From: Halobaculum saliterrae
GTDB taxonomy: Archaea > Halobacteriota > Halobacteria > Halobacteriales > Haloferacaceae
NCBI RefSeq assembly: GCF_009831625.1
Contig: NZ_WUUS01000005.1
Location: 186,001-250,000, forward strand
Length of the DNA: 64,000 nucleotides
Direction: 5' to 3'
The notes under the pieces were generated by a model. That model did not search any database. It was not told where the DNA came from and worked only from the letters and a program-made list of their open reading frames with translations. Made by a program: the position numbers and the translations under genes. Positions 1 through 8,170 of this stretch are shown one piece after another; position 1 is the stretch's first letter; the number at the start of each line of letters is the position of its first letter.

Positions 1-7
1 CGGATAC

Positions 8-1288
8 GTGTCTACTACCGACGTGTTCGCTCCGCTCGGAGACGCGATCGCGTCGGTCCAGTCGGTGCTCGTCGTCGACGACGACCGGGCGATGGTCGAC
101 CTCCTGACCGAGCGGCTGGACCGCGATCTCGACGGCGCGTCGGTGTCGGGGACGACCGATCCGACGGAGGCGGTCGGGCGGGTCGAGGGGGGTGAGACGA
201 GCTGTCTGGTCTCCGACTACGACATGCCGAGGATCGACGGCCTGTCGCTGCTCCGGCGGGTTCGAGAGATCGACGACCGCGTGCCGTTCGTGTTGTTCAC
301 CGGACGGGGAAGCGAGGAGATCGCCAGCGACGCGATCTCCGCGGGCGTCACCGATTACATCCAGAAGGGAGGCTCGGAGTCGTTCACCGTCCTCGCCAAC
401 AGCGTCGGCCGAGCGCTCTCGCGGCGGCGCGCCGAGCGCGAGCGAGAGGCCGCCAGACGGTCGCTCGCGGCCAAGGACGCGACGCTGGAGTCCCTGTTCG
501 AGTCGATCCCGGCTCCGGCGCTCGTCGTCGACGCCGCCGAGCCGACGACACCGATCGATCAGCTGAACCCCGCGTTCACCCGACGGTTCGACGTGGACCC
601 CGAGCGAGCGCTCGGCGCGCCGATCGAGACGGTCGTGGAGGCGGTCGGCGAGGCGTCCGTCGAGCGGATCGCGACCGACGCGTCCACACGCCGAGCTGAA
701 CTGACGTGCCGGACGCCGGCGGGCGACCGCGAGTTCCTCGTCACGGTCGTCGCCGCCGGCGACGACGGCGACGAGCGGTACGTCGTGTTCACCGACATCG
801 ACGAACAGAAGCGGATACAGCGCGCCCTCGCCGACCTCCACGAGGCGACCCAGCGCCTGCTGGCGACCGACGACGCGCGGGAGATCGAGGGGATCGCGCT
901 GTCCGCGGCGGCGGACGTGCTCGGGTTCCCGTACAACGGAACGCGTCGCTACGACCCGGCGGGCGATCGGCTCGTTCCCAGCGAGACGACTTCGGAGGCC
1001 GCGGACCGATACGACCGGCCCCGCTCGGCGTACGAGCGCGGGGATCCCGAGGCGATCCACGCGTGGCGGGCGTTCGACGAGAACGAGCCGGTCACGGTGG
1101 CGAGGCAGTCGGAGATCCAACGGGAGGGTGTCGCGAGCAAGGTGTACCTCCCGGTGGGCGAGTGGGGGCTGCTCACGCTCTCGGATCCAGAGCGGGACCG
1201 GATCACCGAGACCGAGGAGTATCTAGGGAAGGTTCTCGCGACGAACACGGCCGCGGCGCTGTCCGGAGCGGACGGGGCATCCGAGTGA
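8..1288 (+). CDS. Receiver-PAS-GAF signalling protein without an output domain
   Basis: Cytoplasmic signalling protein of 426 residues. Residues about 18-135 form a response-regulator receiver domain with the acidic pair D24/D25, the phospho-acceptor D70 in LVSDYDMP, a Thr in LFTGRG and the Lys of YIQKGG. A PAS-like segment (about 155-270) and a GAF-like segment (about 275-415) follow. I see no histidine-kinase H-box or ATPase and no HTH, so it probably relays or senses rather than binds DNA. Haloarchaea have many such receiver/PAS/GAF proteins related to bacterio-opsin activator-type regulators. The start used is a GTG only seven bases from the window edge; the frame stays open to the edge, so the true start may lie outside. 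Family assignment is firm, signal and partner unknown. Confidence 0.8.
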   Translation: MSTTDVFAPLGDAIASVQSVLVVDDDRAMVDLLTERLDRDLDGASVSGTTDPTEAVGRVEGGETSCLVSDYDMPRIDGLSLLRRVREIDDRVPFVLFTGRGSEEIASDAISAGVTDYIQKGGSESFTVLANSVGRALSRRRAEREREAARRSLAAKDATLESLFESIPAPALVVDAAEPTTPIDQLNPAFTRRFDVDPERALGAPIETVVEAVGEASVERIATDASTRRAELTCRTPAGDREFLVTVVAAGDDGDERYVVFTDIDEQKRIQRALADLHEATQRLLATDDAREIEGIALSAAADVLGFPYNGTRRYDPAGDRLVPSETTSEAADRYDRPRSAYERGDPEAIHAWRAFDENEPVTVARQSEIQREGVASKVYLPVGEWGLLTLSDPERDRITETEEYLGKVLATNTAAALSGADGASE

Positions 1289-1406
1289 TCGGCGGTCGGA
1301 GCGTCGTCGCTCGCGTCGCTACCGCCCTCGTTGCGCCGCCGGTGTCGGCTCGTCGCAGTCCCCGTATCGCCGACGACTCGACGCCGACCGCACACCGGCT
1401 CCGGCC

Positions 1407-2390
1407 TCACGCCTCCGCCGGCTCGTCGGACCGCTCGCGGATCAGCTCGCGGATCCGATCGGGGTCGTCGGTGCGCGAGAGCTCGACCATCGTGACGATG
1501 GCGGTGCCGTCGACGGTCTCCTCCTTGGGTTCGTCGTCGCCCTCGGTGAAGTAGACGGCGCGGGTCCCGGTGACGCGCCCGAGCGACCCCATCAGCTTGG
1601 CGCGCTTCTCGGCGGTCCTGTCGAACGGCGAGTGGCCGGTCAACAGTGTGAACTCCACGCGCGGCTCGGCCTCGTCCTCGCCGACAGCGGTGAACGGCGC
1701 CCGCTGGGTGGGGTGCACCGCGAAGCCCGCCCGCGAGAGCACGCCGTACACGTGCTCGTCGTCGGGGTCGACCTCCGGGGGCTCGGGGGTGGGGTCCGCC
1801 TCGCGGACTTCCTCCGCACCCTCCATCACCCGAACGGGGTCGGAGAATGGGCGATCGAACAGGTCCTCCAGCTCGACGGCGACCTCGACGGAGGCGTTCA
1901 TCCCGTCCTCGTACTTCGCGACGGTGCGCCGGGAGACGCCCAGCTCGTCGGCCAGGCGGCCGAGGCTCCAGTCACGGTCCCTGCGCTCGTCCGCGATCGT
2001 GTCGCCGTCGATGTTGACGTACAGGCCGCCGGGGGCGGCGTAGATGAGCGGCGGCACCTCCTCGACGAGCAGGTCGTACAGCGTGTCGGGGTGGATCGCC
2101 GGGACGCCGTGGCGGAAGTAGACGACGCCGGGCTTGAGGTCCTCGTCGCGCGTGCGCATCCCGACGAGGATCGGCGTCGCCGAGAGGTACTCCCCGAGCC
2201 GGCGCATCTCCGCGCCCGTGGCCCGGTCGAACGCGTCGACGTTGCCGAGCACCTTCACGAGGAGGATGTCCTCCCCGCGCCGGGCGGCCACGTCGAAGCT
2301 CTTGGGGCGAACCGCACAGCGCTCGCTGACCAGGAAGTCGGCGTCCGCGAGCATGGCGGTCACATTCCCGACCAGCGCTTTCCGCGACAT
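1407..2390 (-). CDS. Archaeal HTH transcriptional regulator (COG1395/MJ1545-like)
   Basis: A 327-residue cytoplasmic protein. The N-terminal half carries conserved stretches such as [13 protein letters not shown] Cro/XRE-type helix-turn-helix follows around residues 140-165 ([18 protein letters not shown]), with a charged C-terminal half. This matches the archaeal family annotated as putative HTH-type transcriptional regulatory protein. I chose the ATG at 2390 (protein begins MSRKALVG) because a TATA-like CTTTAAC lies 24-30 bases upstream, as for a leaderless haloarchaeal transcript. An ATG at 2396 and a GTG at 2411 are in-frame alternatives, but they leave little or no room for that promoter. 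It is divergent from the tiaS gene. Targets are unknown. Confidence 0.8.
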   Translation of the reverse strand: MSRKALVGNVTAMLADADFLVSERCAVRPKSFDVAARRGEDILLVKVLGNVDAFDRATGAEMRRLGEYLSATPILVGMRTRDEDLKPGVVYFRHGVPAIHPDTLYDLLVEEVPPLIYAAPGGLYVNIDGDTIADERRDRDWSLGRLADELGVSRRTVAKYEDGMNASVEVAVELEDLFDRPFSDPVRVMEGAEEVREADPTPEPPEVDPDDEHVYGVLSRAGFAVHPTQRAPFTAVGEDEAEPRVEFTLLTGHSPFDRTAEKRAKLMGSLGRVTGTRAVYFTEGDDEPKEETVDGTAIVTMVELSRTDDPDRIRELIRERSDEPAEA

Positions 2391-2413
2391 ACCCATATAT
2401 ACGCGACTCACAG

Positions 2414-2420
2414 GTTAAAG
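2414..2420 (-). promoter_or_regulatory. TATA-like box for the HTH regulator
   Basis: CTTTAAC on the minus strand, centred about 27 bases upstream of the ATG at 2390. This is the spacing expected for a leaderless archaeal transcript, and it helps decide the start codon. Confidence 0.5.
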
Positions 2421-2575
2421 GGGTTGTGCCGGGAGCCGCGACGGCACTTCCGACGCCGTCACACGGTCTGTTCTGGGTCGCGGCCGACAGAGCTATACAC
2501 GAGATGTCCGGGGTCCCGCCCGCGGACGACGCCGAACGCGAAAGGCACAACTCCGGTCCCGGCCTCCCACCGGCC

Positions 2576-3937
2576 GTGACGGTCCTCGGCATCGACGACA
2601 CCGACTCGCGAACCGCGGGGATGTGCAGCACGTACCTCGCTGCGCTGATCGCCGAGGCCATCGAGGACGCCGGCGACGTCGTCCATCGCAGAACGCTCGT
2701 CCGGCTCAACCCCGCCGTCGAGCACAAGACGCGCGGCAACGCCGCGCTCGCGCTCCACACCGACGCCCCCGCCGAGGACGCGTTGGCGATCGCGAGCGAT
2801 CTGGTCGAGACGTACGCCGTCGACACCGACCCGCGGACCTCTCCCGGCGTCGTCGTCGCCGACTGCGAGCCCGTCGAGGTTCCGGATCGCGTCGCCGCGT
2901 TCGCACGCGAGGCGGTCCGCGAGGTCCACGATCCGGACGACGCGCTCGCGCTCGCCGACGAGGTCGGGTTCACGCATCGCGGCTGGGGAGCCGACGACGG
3001 GAGCGACGTGACCGGCCGCGGTCGGATCGGCGCGCTCGCCGCCGTCGGCGCGTGGCGAGCGTTCGACGACTGGACGTACGAGCACATCTCCTACCGCGAG
3101 TTCGACCGGTGCGGCACGCCCCGAGAGGTCGACGAGGCGAGCGTGTTCGCCGCCGCCGACGGGGCGTACCCGCTCGCGTGGGACACGGTCGACTGCGGCG
3201 AGAGCGAGGCGGTGTGCGTCCCGAACGCCCCGGGTCCGATCCTCCACGGGATCCGCGGCGACGACCCCGACGCCGTTCGGACCGTCGCCGACGGGATCGA
3301 CGGCGAGCCGGTCGAGCGGACCGCGCTGTTCGTGACGAACCAGGGAACCGACGTGCACCTCCGGAACGGGACCCTCGGGGACCTCCGCGACGGCGGCGCC
3401 TACCGCGTCGAGGGCAGGGTTGCGACGGCCCCCGAGACGCGCCGAGGCGGGCACGTGTTCTTCGAGGTGATCGAACCGGAGGACGCCGCGGCGGACGAGA
3501 CCGGCGACGGCGACCATCGAGAGGGCGACGAAGACGGTGACTCCGCCGAACCGGCCGGGATCGACTGCGTCGCGTTCGAGCCGACGAAGCGGTTTCGCGA
3601 CCGCGTCCGCGACCTGCGGGTCGGCGACCGCCTCACCGTCTGTGGCGAGGTCGCCGACGGGACACTCAAGCTCGAGAAGTTCGCCGTCCGCGACCTCGTG
3701 GAGACGGAGCCGGCGGTGCCGACGTGCCCGGAGTGCGGCCGTTCGATGGAGTCGGCCGGCGCGAACCAGGGCTACCGCTGTCGGGACTGCGGGACCGGCG
3801 AACCCGGAAAGGTCCCAGAGCCGATCGATCGCGACCTGGAGCCGGGCTGGTACGAGGTACCGCCGTGCGCCCGGCGCCACATCAGCAAGCCGCTCGTCCG
3901 CGGCGGCTTCGACGCGCCGACGCACCCCGAGCGGTAG
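2576..3937 (+). CDS. tiaS: tRNA(Ile2) 2-agmatinylcytidine synthetase TiaS
   Basis: TiaS uses ATP and agmatine to convert C34 of the CAU-anticodon tRNA-Ile to agmatidine, so that it reads AUA. The protein opens with VTVLGIDDTDSR, the hallmark N-terminus of the family. Conserved blocks include FTHRGWGADDGSDVTGRGRIGAL and a nucleic-acid-binding region. A C-terminal zinc ribbon has CPEC and CRDC pairs at about residues 383-405. The frame is open from 2426, but the family start corresponds to the GTG at 2576 (453 residues), and the preceding 50 residues look non-coding. A TATA-like CTATAC at 2493-2498 would give a transcript beginning near 2520, which also argues against the ATG at 2504. Residues about 345-365 form an acidic insertion typical of halophiles. 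Confidence 0.88.
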   Translation: MTVLGIDDTDSRTAGMCSTYLAALIAEAIEDAGDVVHRRTLVRLNPAVEHKTRGNAALALHTDAPAEDALAIASDLVETYAVDTDPRTSPGVVVADCEPVEVPDRVAAFAREAVREVHDPDDALALADEVGFTHRGWGADDGSDVTGRGRIGALAAVGAWRAFDDWTYEHISYREFDRCGTPREVDEASVFAAADGAYPLAWDTVDCGESEAVCVPNAPGPILHGIRGDDPDAVRTVADGIDGEPVERTALFVTNQGTDVHLRNGTLGDLRDGGAYRVEGRVATAPETRRGGHVFFEVIEPEDAAADETGDGDHREGDEDGDSAEPAGIDCVAFEPTKRFRDRVRDLRVGDRLTVCGEVADGTLKLEKFAVRDLVETEPAVPTCPECGRSMESAGANQGYRCRDCGTGEPGKVPEPIDRDLEPGWYEVPPCARRHISKPLVRGGFDAPTHPER

Positions 3938-4041
3938 CCGTGGCGCGGCCGGCTTCGGACCAGATCTCGCGTCAGGCGACGGGCTCGGGAACGGTGATCA
4001 CGAACCGGCGACCTCGCCGCGTGGTCGCCCTCCGTTTATGC

Positions 4042-5178
4042 TCACGTCTTCAGCCCGCTCCCGGTCAGAGGGACGACGACGTCCTCGTCGCCGTCGAGCA
4101 CCCCCCGCTCGCGGTACGCGCGAAGCGCCGCGGGGGCGACCGCGCAGGTGGGTTCGGTGTAGAAGCCCGCCGCGTGGAGGTCGGCGAGCTCGGCCTCGAC
4201 CGCGTCGTCCCCGAGCGCGATCGCGTCGCCGTCGGTGTCCTCGATCGCGGCGAGGATCTGGTCGCGGCGAACGGGCTCTGCGATCTGGATGCCGTCCGCG
4301 GCGTCGTTGTCGCCGGCGGCCGCGTCCGAGCCGTGGAGCGCCTCGACGAACGGGGCGTGGCCGGCCGCCTGCGCGCCGAGGAGTCGCGGCAGCTCGTCGA
4401 TCCAGCCGGCGTCGCGAAGCGCGCGAAAGCCGCGATACGCGCCGAGGAAGAGCGTGCCGTGCCCCAGCGGCAGGACGACCGCGTCGGGCGCCTCCCAGTC
4501 GCGCTGGAGCGCGGTCTCGTAGGCGAACGTCGCGGTCCCGGCGAGGAACGCGGGGTTCCACGCGTGGCTGGCGTACCAGCCGGCGCGCGTGACTCGCGGC
4601 TCATCGCCGCTCGCTCCGTCGGCGGCGCTTCGCGCCGCCCGTTCCACGGCGTCGATACACGCGTCCGTCGTCGCCTGCCGCGGACCCTCGGTCTTCACGG
4701 GTGTCGCGCCGGCGCGACGGATCGCCCGCAGCTTGGCGTCCTTCACCGACGCCGGTACGTAGATCTCGGCGTCGATCCCCGCGCGGGCGGCGTAGGTGGC
4801 GATCGCCGCGCCGGCGTTGCCCGAGGAGTCCTCGACGAGCGTGTCGACGCCGAGGGCGGCCGCCCGCGAGACGGTCGTCGTCGCGCCGCGGTCCTTGAAC
4901 GAGCCGGTGGGGAACACGTACTCGAGCTTGAACTGGGCGTCCCATCCCTCGGCGTCGACGAGCGGCGTCATCCCCTCGCCGAGGGTGACCAGCGGCGACT
5001 CGGGAAGGAACTCGTCGAAGGACCAGAGACCCTCGCGCGTGTCGAAGGCGGCGGGGTCGGGTGCGGGCCCGTCCGGGAGCGGCTGTTCCTCGTAGTCCAG
5101 CGGGTGTCCGCACTCACAGCGCCAGCGGTCCGCGTACGTGGCGCCACAGTCGGGACAACGGAGCGGCGGGGCCGTCAT
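4042..5178 (-). CDS. thrC: Threonine synthase
   Basis: PLP-dependent lyase converting O-phosphohomoserine to threonine, the last step of threonine synthesis. The 378 residues start with a small zinc ribbon (C8, C11, C21, C23), as in archaeal ThrC. The fold-type II PLP enzyme follows, with the lysine K95 in TGSFKDRGA that should form the Schiff base, the SSGNAG phosphate/cofactor loop and a C-terminal VPLTGSGLK. Its substrate is made by homoserine kinase, whose gene lies alone at 48143-49021, so the two steps are not in one operon. Pyridoxal phosphate would come from PdxS, also in this window. The gene ends near the 3' end of tiaS (convergent). I see no start ambiguity. Confidence 0.92.
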   Translation of the reverse strand: MTAPPLRCPDCGATYADRWRCECGHPLDYEEQPLPDGPAPDPAAFDTREGLWSFDEFLPESPLVTLGEGMTPLVDAEGWDAQFKLEYVFPTGSFKDRGATTTVSRAAALGVDTLVEDSSGNAGAAIATYAARAGIDAEIYVPASVKDAKLRAIRRAGATPVKTEGPRQATTDACIDAVERAARSAADGASGDEPRVTRAGWYASHAWNPAFLAGTATFAYETALQRDWEAPDAVVLPLGHGTLFLGAYRGFRALRDAGWIDELPRLLGAQAAGHAPFVEALHGSDAAAGDNDAADGIQIAEPVRRDQILAAIEDTDGDAIALGDDAVEAELADLHAAGFYTEPTCAVAPAALRAYRERGVLDGDEDVVVPLTGSGLKT

Positions 5179-5282
5179 GGATGAACGGGCGGCCGCGACC
5201 GACCAGTAGGTGACGGTTCGAGGAACCGGATCCGGATCGTCGGCCGGGATCGACGGTCGAGACCGGAGTCCGGCCGATGCTC

Positions 5283-5510
5283 CTATTCGTCGTCCGACCG
5301 ACTCGACCTGAGCCGGTCCAGACCGAGCGTCGTGACGAAGAAGACGCTCCCGACGTACAGCAGCGTCTGCGGGTTCGTGATAAGGGAGTTGCTATACCCG
5401 ATAAGGGTACCCAGGTATCCGAGGAGGGACGCCGTCCAACCGAAGCCAGTTATCCCCGCGACCTGATCGATCGCGTCTCCCTCCGACCGTGCTATCTGCT
5501 TCAGCGACAT
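5283..5510 (-). CDS. Small hypothetical membrane protein
   Basis: A 75-residue ORF with two probable membrane helices, roughly residues 22-42 (FGWTASLLGYLGTLIGY) and 48-65 (TLLYVGSVFFVTTLGL), a short charged head and an acidic tail. I do not recognise the family. The composition is less GC-rich than its neighbours but membrane-like in only this frame, which supports a real gene. It stands alone between thrC and the AstE-like gene, with no strong promoter visible. Confidence 0.5.
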   Translation of the reverse strand: MSLKQIARSEGDAIDQVAGITGFGWTASLLGYLGTLIGYSNSLITNPQTLLYVGSVFFVTTLGLDRLRSSRSDDE

Positions 5511-5793
5511 GGATCACTCACACCCAGCATAGGACGTCCCTACTCGGCGCCGGCTATGAAGGTGTGTTCAGGCTACCACGGTATGGTTGTCATTCGATCC
5601 CGCTCCGATGTCGGGCGCCGTCTCGATGCGTGCATCGTCCGTTCGACTCCCGTCCTCGGCCGGCGAGGTTCGGCTTCCGCGTCGTCGGCCGCGGTCGTCG
5701 ACCACGGTTGTCCGCCGAAGTCCTCGGACCGCGACCGGACGGGACGAAACGGAACGGAACAGGGCGGGGCAGGACTGGACGCGGAACGACCAG

Positions 5794-6753
5794 TCAGAAC
5801 TGATCGACGTCCGTTCCGACGGAGCAGACGTACTCCCCGGTGGCGACCTGCGGCAGGCGCCGGGAGCGCCAGAAGATGCCGTCGTTGTCGGCGGTGACGC
5901 GTCCCTTGAGCGAGCCGAACACGTCGGTCACCTCGAACAGCGTGTCGCCGCGCTCGACTCGGTCGCCGAGGTCGCGCTCGAAGGTGACGAGCCCGCCGGC
6001 GGGCGAGCCGTACTGGTCGAAGCCCGAGGCCCGGGTCTGAAGCTCGCGCTCCACGTCCCCGTCGAGGAACCCGTAGTATCGGAGCACCCGAAGCATCCCC
6101 TCCGTGCCGATCCGAACCGACTCCTCGTCCCAGCCGACCGCGCCGCCGAGCTCGGGGTCGATCGTCGGGATGCCGTTGTCGGGCGCCGCCCGCGCGAGCT
6201 GTCCGTCGGGACCCTTCTGGTCGAGGACGTAGCCGGTGCCGAACACCTTCGCGAGCTCGAGACATTCGCGATGGAGGCGATGCCGGGGACCGCAACGCAC
6301 GCGCGTCTCGTTGATCATCCGGGAGGTGCGACCCTGGTGGAGGTCGACGACGAGGTCGGCGCGCTTTGCCGCCTCGAACGTCGCGGCGGCGATGCGCTCG
6401 GAGGAGGTACCGTTGGCGTCCCCGGGGTACGCTCGGTTCATCTTCGTGTCGTCGATCGGATTGCGGTGCTCGGCGACCTGGAAGGCGTGGTAGTTGACGA
6501 TCCCGACGAGGAGGATCTCGCCCGCGATCTCGTCGGGGTCCAACTGCGGCACGAGGCGGTTGACGACGCCGAGCCCGTTGAGCTCGTCGCCGTCGCTGAC
6601 CGCCTGTACGTACAGCGTCTTTCCGTCCTCGGCGCCGTTGAGCACCGCCACGGGGAGGCCGACGGTCGAGCCGTCGCGGGTCTCTCCGACCGTGAGCCGG
6701 CCCGTGTCGAACTCGCCGGGGGGCGCGCTCGCGCTCCCGAGCGTCGTCTTCAT
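5794..6753 (-). CDS. Succinylglutamate desuccinylase/aspartoacylase family protein
   Basis: Zinc-dependent deacylase-like protein of the AstE/AspA family (M14-like fold), 319 residues. Conserved landmarks are DGDE near residue 55, the NxxAF block VGIVNYHAF, the arginine region RNPIDDTKMNR, and DLHQG, which would supply the second histidine ligand. A C-terminal beta domain includes GGLVTFERDLGDRVERGDTLFEVTD, resembling a lipoyl/barrel-like closure. The usual HGxE zinc motif reads DGDE here, so one expected histidine ligand is aspartate. The frame continues far upstream, but the ATG at 6753 (MKTTLGSA) is the only start consistent with the family, and a TATA-like CCTAAAG sits about 28 bases upstream. 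The substrate cannot be read from sequence. Its product and the neighbouring M24 protein may both act on amino-acid derivatives (inference). Confidence 0.82.
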   Translation of the reverse strand: MKTTLGSASAPPGEFDTGRLTVGETRDGSTVGLPVAVLNGAEDGKTLYVQAVSDGDELNGLGVVNRLVPQLDPDEIAGEILLVGIVNYHAFQVAEHRNPIDDTKMNRAYPGDANGTSSERIAAATFEAAKRADLVVDLHQGRTSRMINETRVRCGPRHRLHRECLELAKVFGTGYVLDQKGPDGQLARAAPDNGIPTIDPELGGAVGWDEESVRIGTEGMLRVLRYYGFLDGDVERELQTRASGFDQYGSPAGGLVTFERDLGDRVERGDTLFEVTDVFGSLKGRVTADNDGIFWRSRRLPQVATGEYVCSVGTDVDQF

Positions 6754-6985
6754 TGCGTGGTTGGTTTCGAGTATCGCCTCTTTAGGGGTTCGGTCCGGTC
6801 GTGCGTTCCGCTCTGCATCGAACGGAGCGCGGTCGCCGCGGCGGGGAGTGGTGGGGGTTCTCAGAGGGGACACCCGACGACCGCGAACGTCCCCGCGGCG
6901 GCCCCTCCCTCCCTGTGATCTGGCGAGTTCCGACGGTCGGCGACGATGCCACGGGATTGAAGCCCGGTCGGCGGGACCCGCGAGT

Positions 6986-8083
6986 ATGGTCGACATCGAC
7001 GAGCGCGAGGAGCGGCTGGAGCGCTTCCTCGCGGAGGAGGGGTACGAGGCGGTGTGGTTCGCGCGACCCAACGCGTTCGCGTGGCTCACCGGGGGCGACA
7101 ACTGGGTCGACGCGAGCGCCGACGTGGGCGACGCCGCAGCGGGGTACCTCGGCGACGGCGAGTGGACGGTCGTCACGAACAACATCGAGGCCGGGCGGAT
7201 CGCCGCCGAGGAACTGCCGGCGGAGCTGTCGATGTCAGTCGCCGCCGACGACTGGTACGAGTCCTCCCTCGCCGGCTCGGTCGCCGCGCGTTCACCGACG
7301 CCGGCGGCTGCGGACTTCGACGTACCCGGTCTCGACTCGGTCGACCCCACGCGCCTGCGCCTGCGACTCGGCCAGGACGACCTCGCGGCGTACCGTGATC
7401 TCGGCCGGGAAGTCGCGCTGGCGGTCGAGACGGTGTGTCGGGAGCTACAGCCGGGCGACACGGAACACGAGGTCGCCGCCGGGATCCGGATCTCGCTGGC
7501 CGGCCGGAACATCGACGCGCCGGTCGTGCTGGTGGGGGGAAGCGAGCGCGCGCCCGAGTACCGCCACCCGACGCCGACCGACGCCGCGCTTGGCGAGTAT
7601 GCGCTCGTGATCGTTACCGCCCGGCGGGGTGGACTGCACGCCTCCTGCACCCGGACGGTCGCGTTCGACCCGCCCGAGTGGCTCCAGGACCGCCATCGCG
7701 CGGCCCAACGCGTCGAGACGAGGGCGCTCGCAGCGACCCGCGACGCCGCGGGACGGGATGACGGGACCGCAGGCGACGTGTTCGCGGCGATCAGGGAGGC
7801 GTACGCCGAGGAGGGACACGAGGGAGAGTGGCGCGAACACCATCAGGGGGGCGCGACCGGGTACGCCGGCCGGGAGTGGTTCGCGACGCCCGGCAGCGAC
7901 GCGCCCGTCGCGAACGAGGCCGCCTACGCCTGGAACCCCACCGTCGAGGGAGCGAAAAGCGAGGACACCGCCTACGTCGCCGACGACTCGGTCGAGGTGC
8001 TCACGGACTCGGGGCAGTGGCCGACCGACACCGTCGAGGTCGACGGACTCACCCTGCAGCGGCCGGCGATCCTCCAGAACTGA
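6986..8083 (+). CDS. M24-fold (aminopeptidase P-like) protein with altered metal site
   Basis: A 365-residue protein with the creatinase-type N-terminal domain (about 1-125) and a pita-bread M24 domain (about 130-365). Family landmarks remain: GDTEHEVAAGIR, ASCTRTVAF, the HHQGGATGY block, NPTVEGAKSEDT and a final VLTDSGQWP. Compared with methionine aminopeptidase and APP, the first Asp ligand position is V/T (in LVIVTARRG), the second is Cys (SCTRT instead of SDTRT) and the first Glu is Asn (WNPTVEG). The His and the last Glu (SEDT) appear retained. It is therefore a divergent member, either inactive as a dimetal peptidase or using other chemistry. The frame is open from 6494, but homology begins at the ATG at 6986 (MVDIDERE). 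It is transcribed divergently from the AstE/AspA-like gene. Confidence 0.78.
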   Translation: MVDIDEREERLERFLAEEGYEAVWFARPNAFAWLTGGDNWVDASADVGDAAAGYLGDGEWTVVTNNIEAGRIAAEELPAELSMSVAADDWYESSLAGSVAARSPTPAAADFDVPGLDSVDPTRLRLRLGQDDLAAYRDLGREVALAVETVCRELQPGDTEHEVAAGIRISLAGRNIDAPVVLVGGSERAPEYRHPTPTDAALGEYALVIVTARRGGLHASCTRTVAFDPPEWLQDRHRAAQRVETRALAATRDAAGRDDGTAGDVFAAIREAYAEEGHEGEWREHHQGGATGYAGREWFATPGSDAPVANEAAYAWNPTVEGAKSEDTAYVADDSVEVLTDSGQWPTDTVEVDGLTLQRPAILQN

Positions 8084-8170
8084 CCCGTCGAAGCGCTCCA
8101 CGGACGGCCGCCGGCGTCCCTCGCCGAAACGAGGAACAACCTTCATGTTGTGTGACTTTGAGATGCCGCC

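Noticed and set aside
2459-3925. Minus-strand open frame opposite tiaS
   Set aside because: Antisense shadow with no recognisable motifs; the plus-strand protein has TiaS hallmarks and a zinc ribbon.
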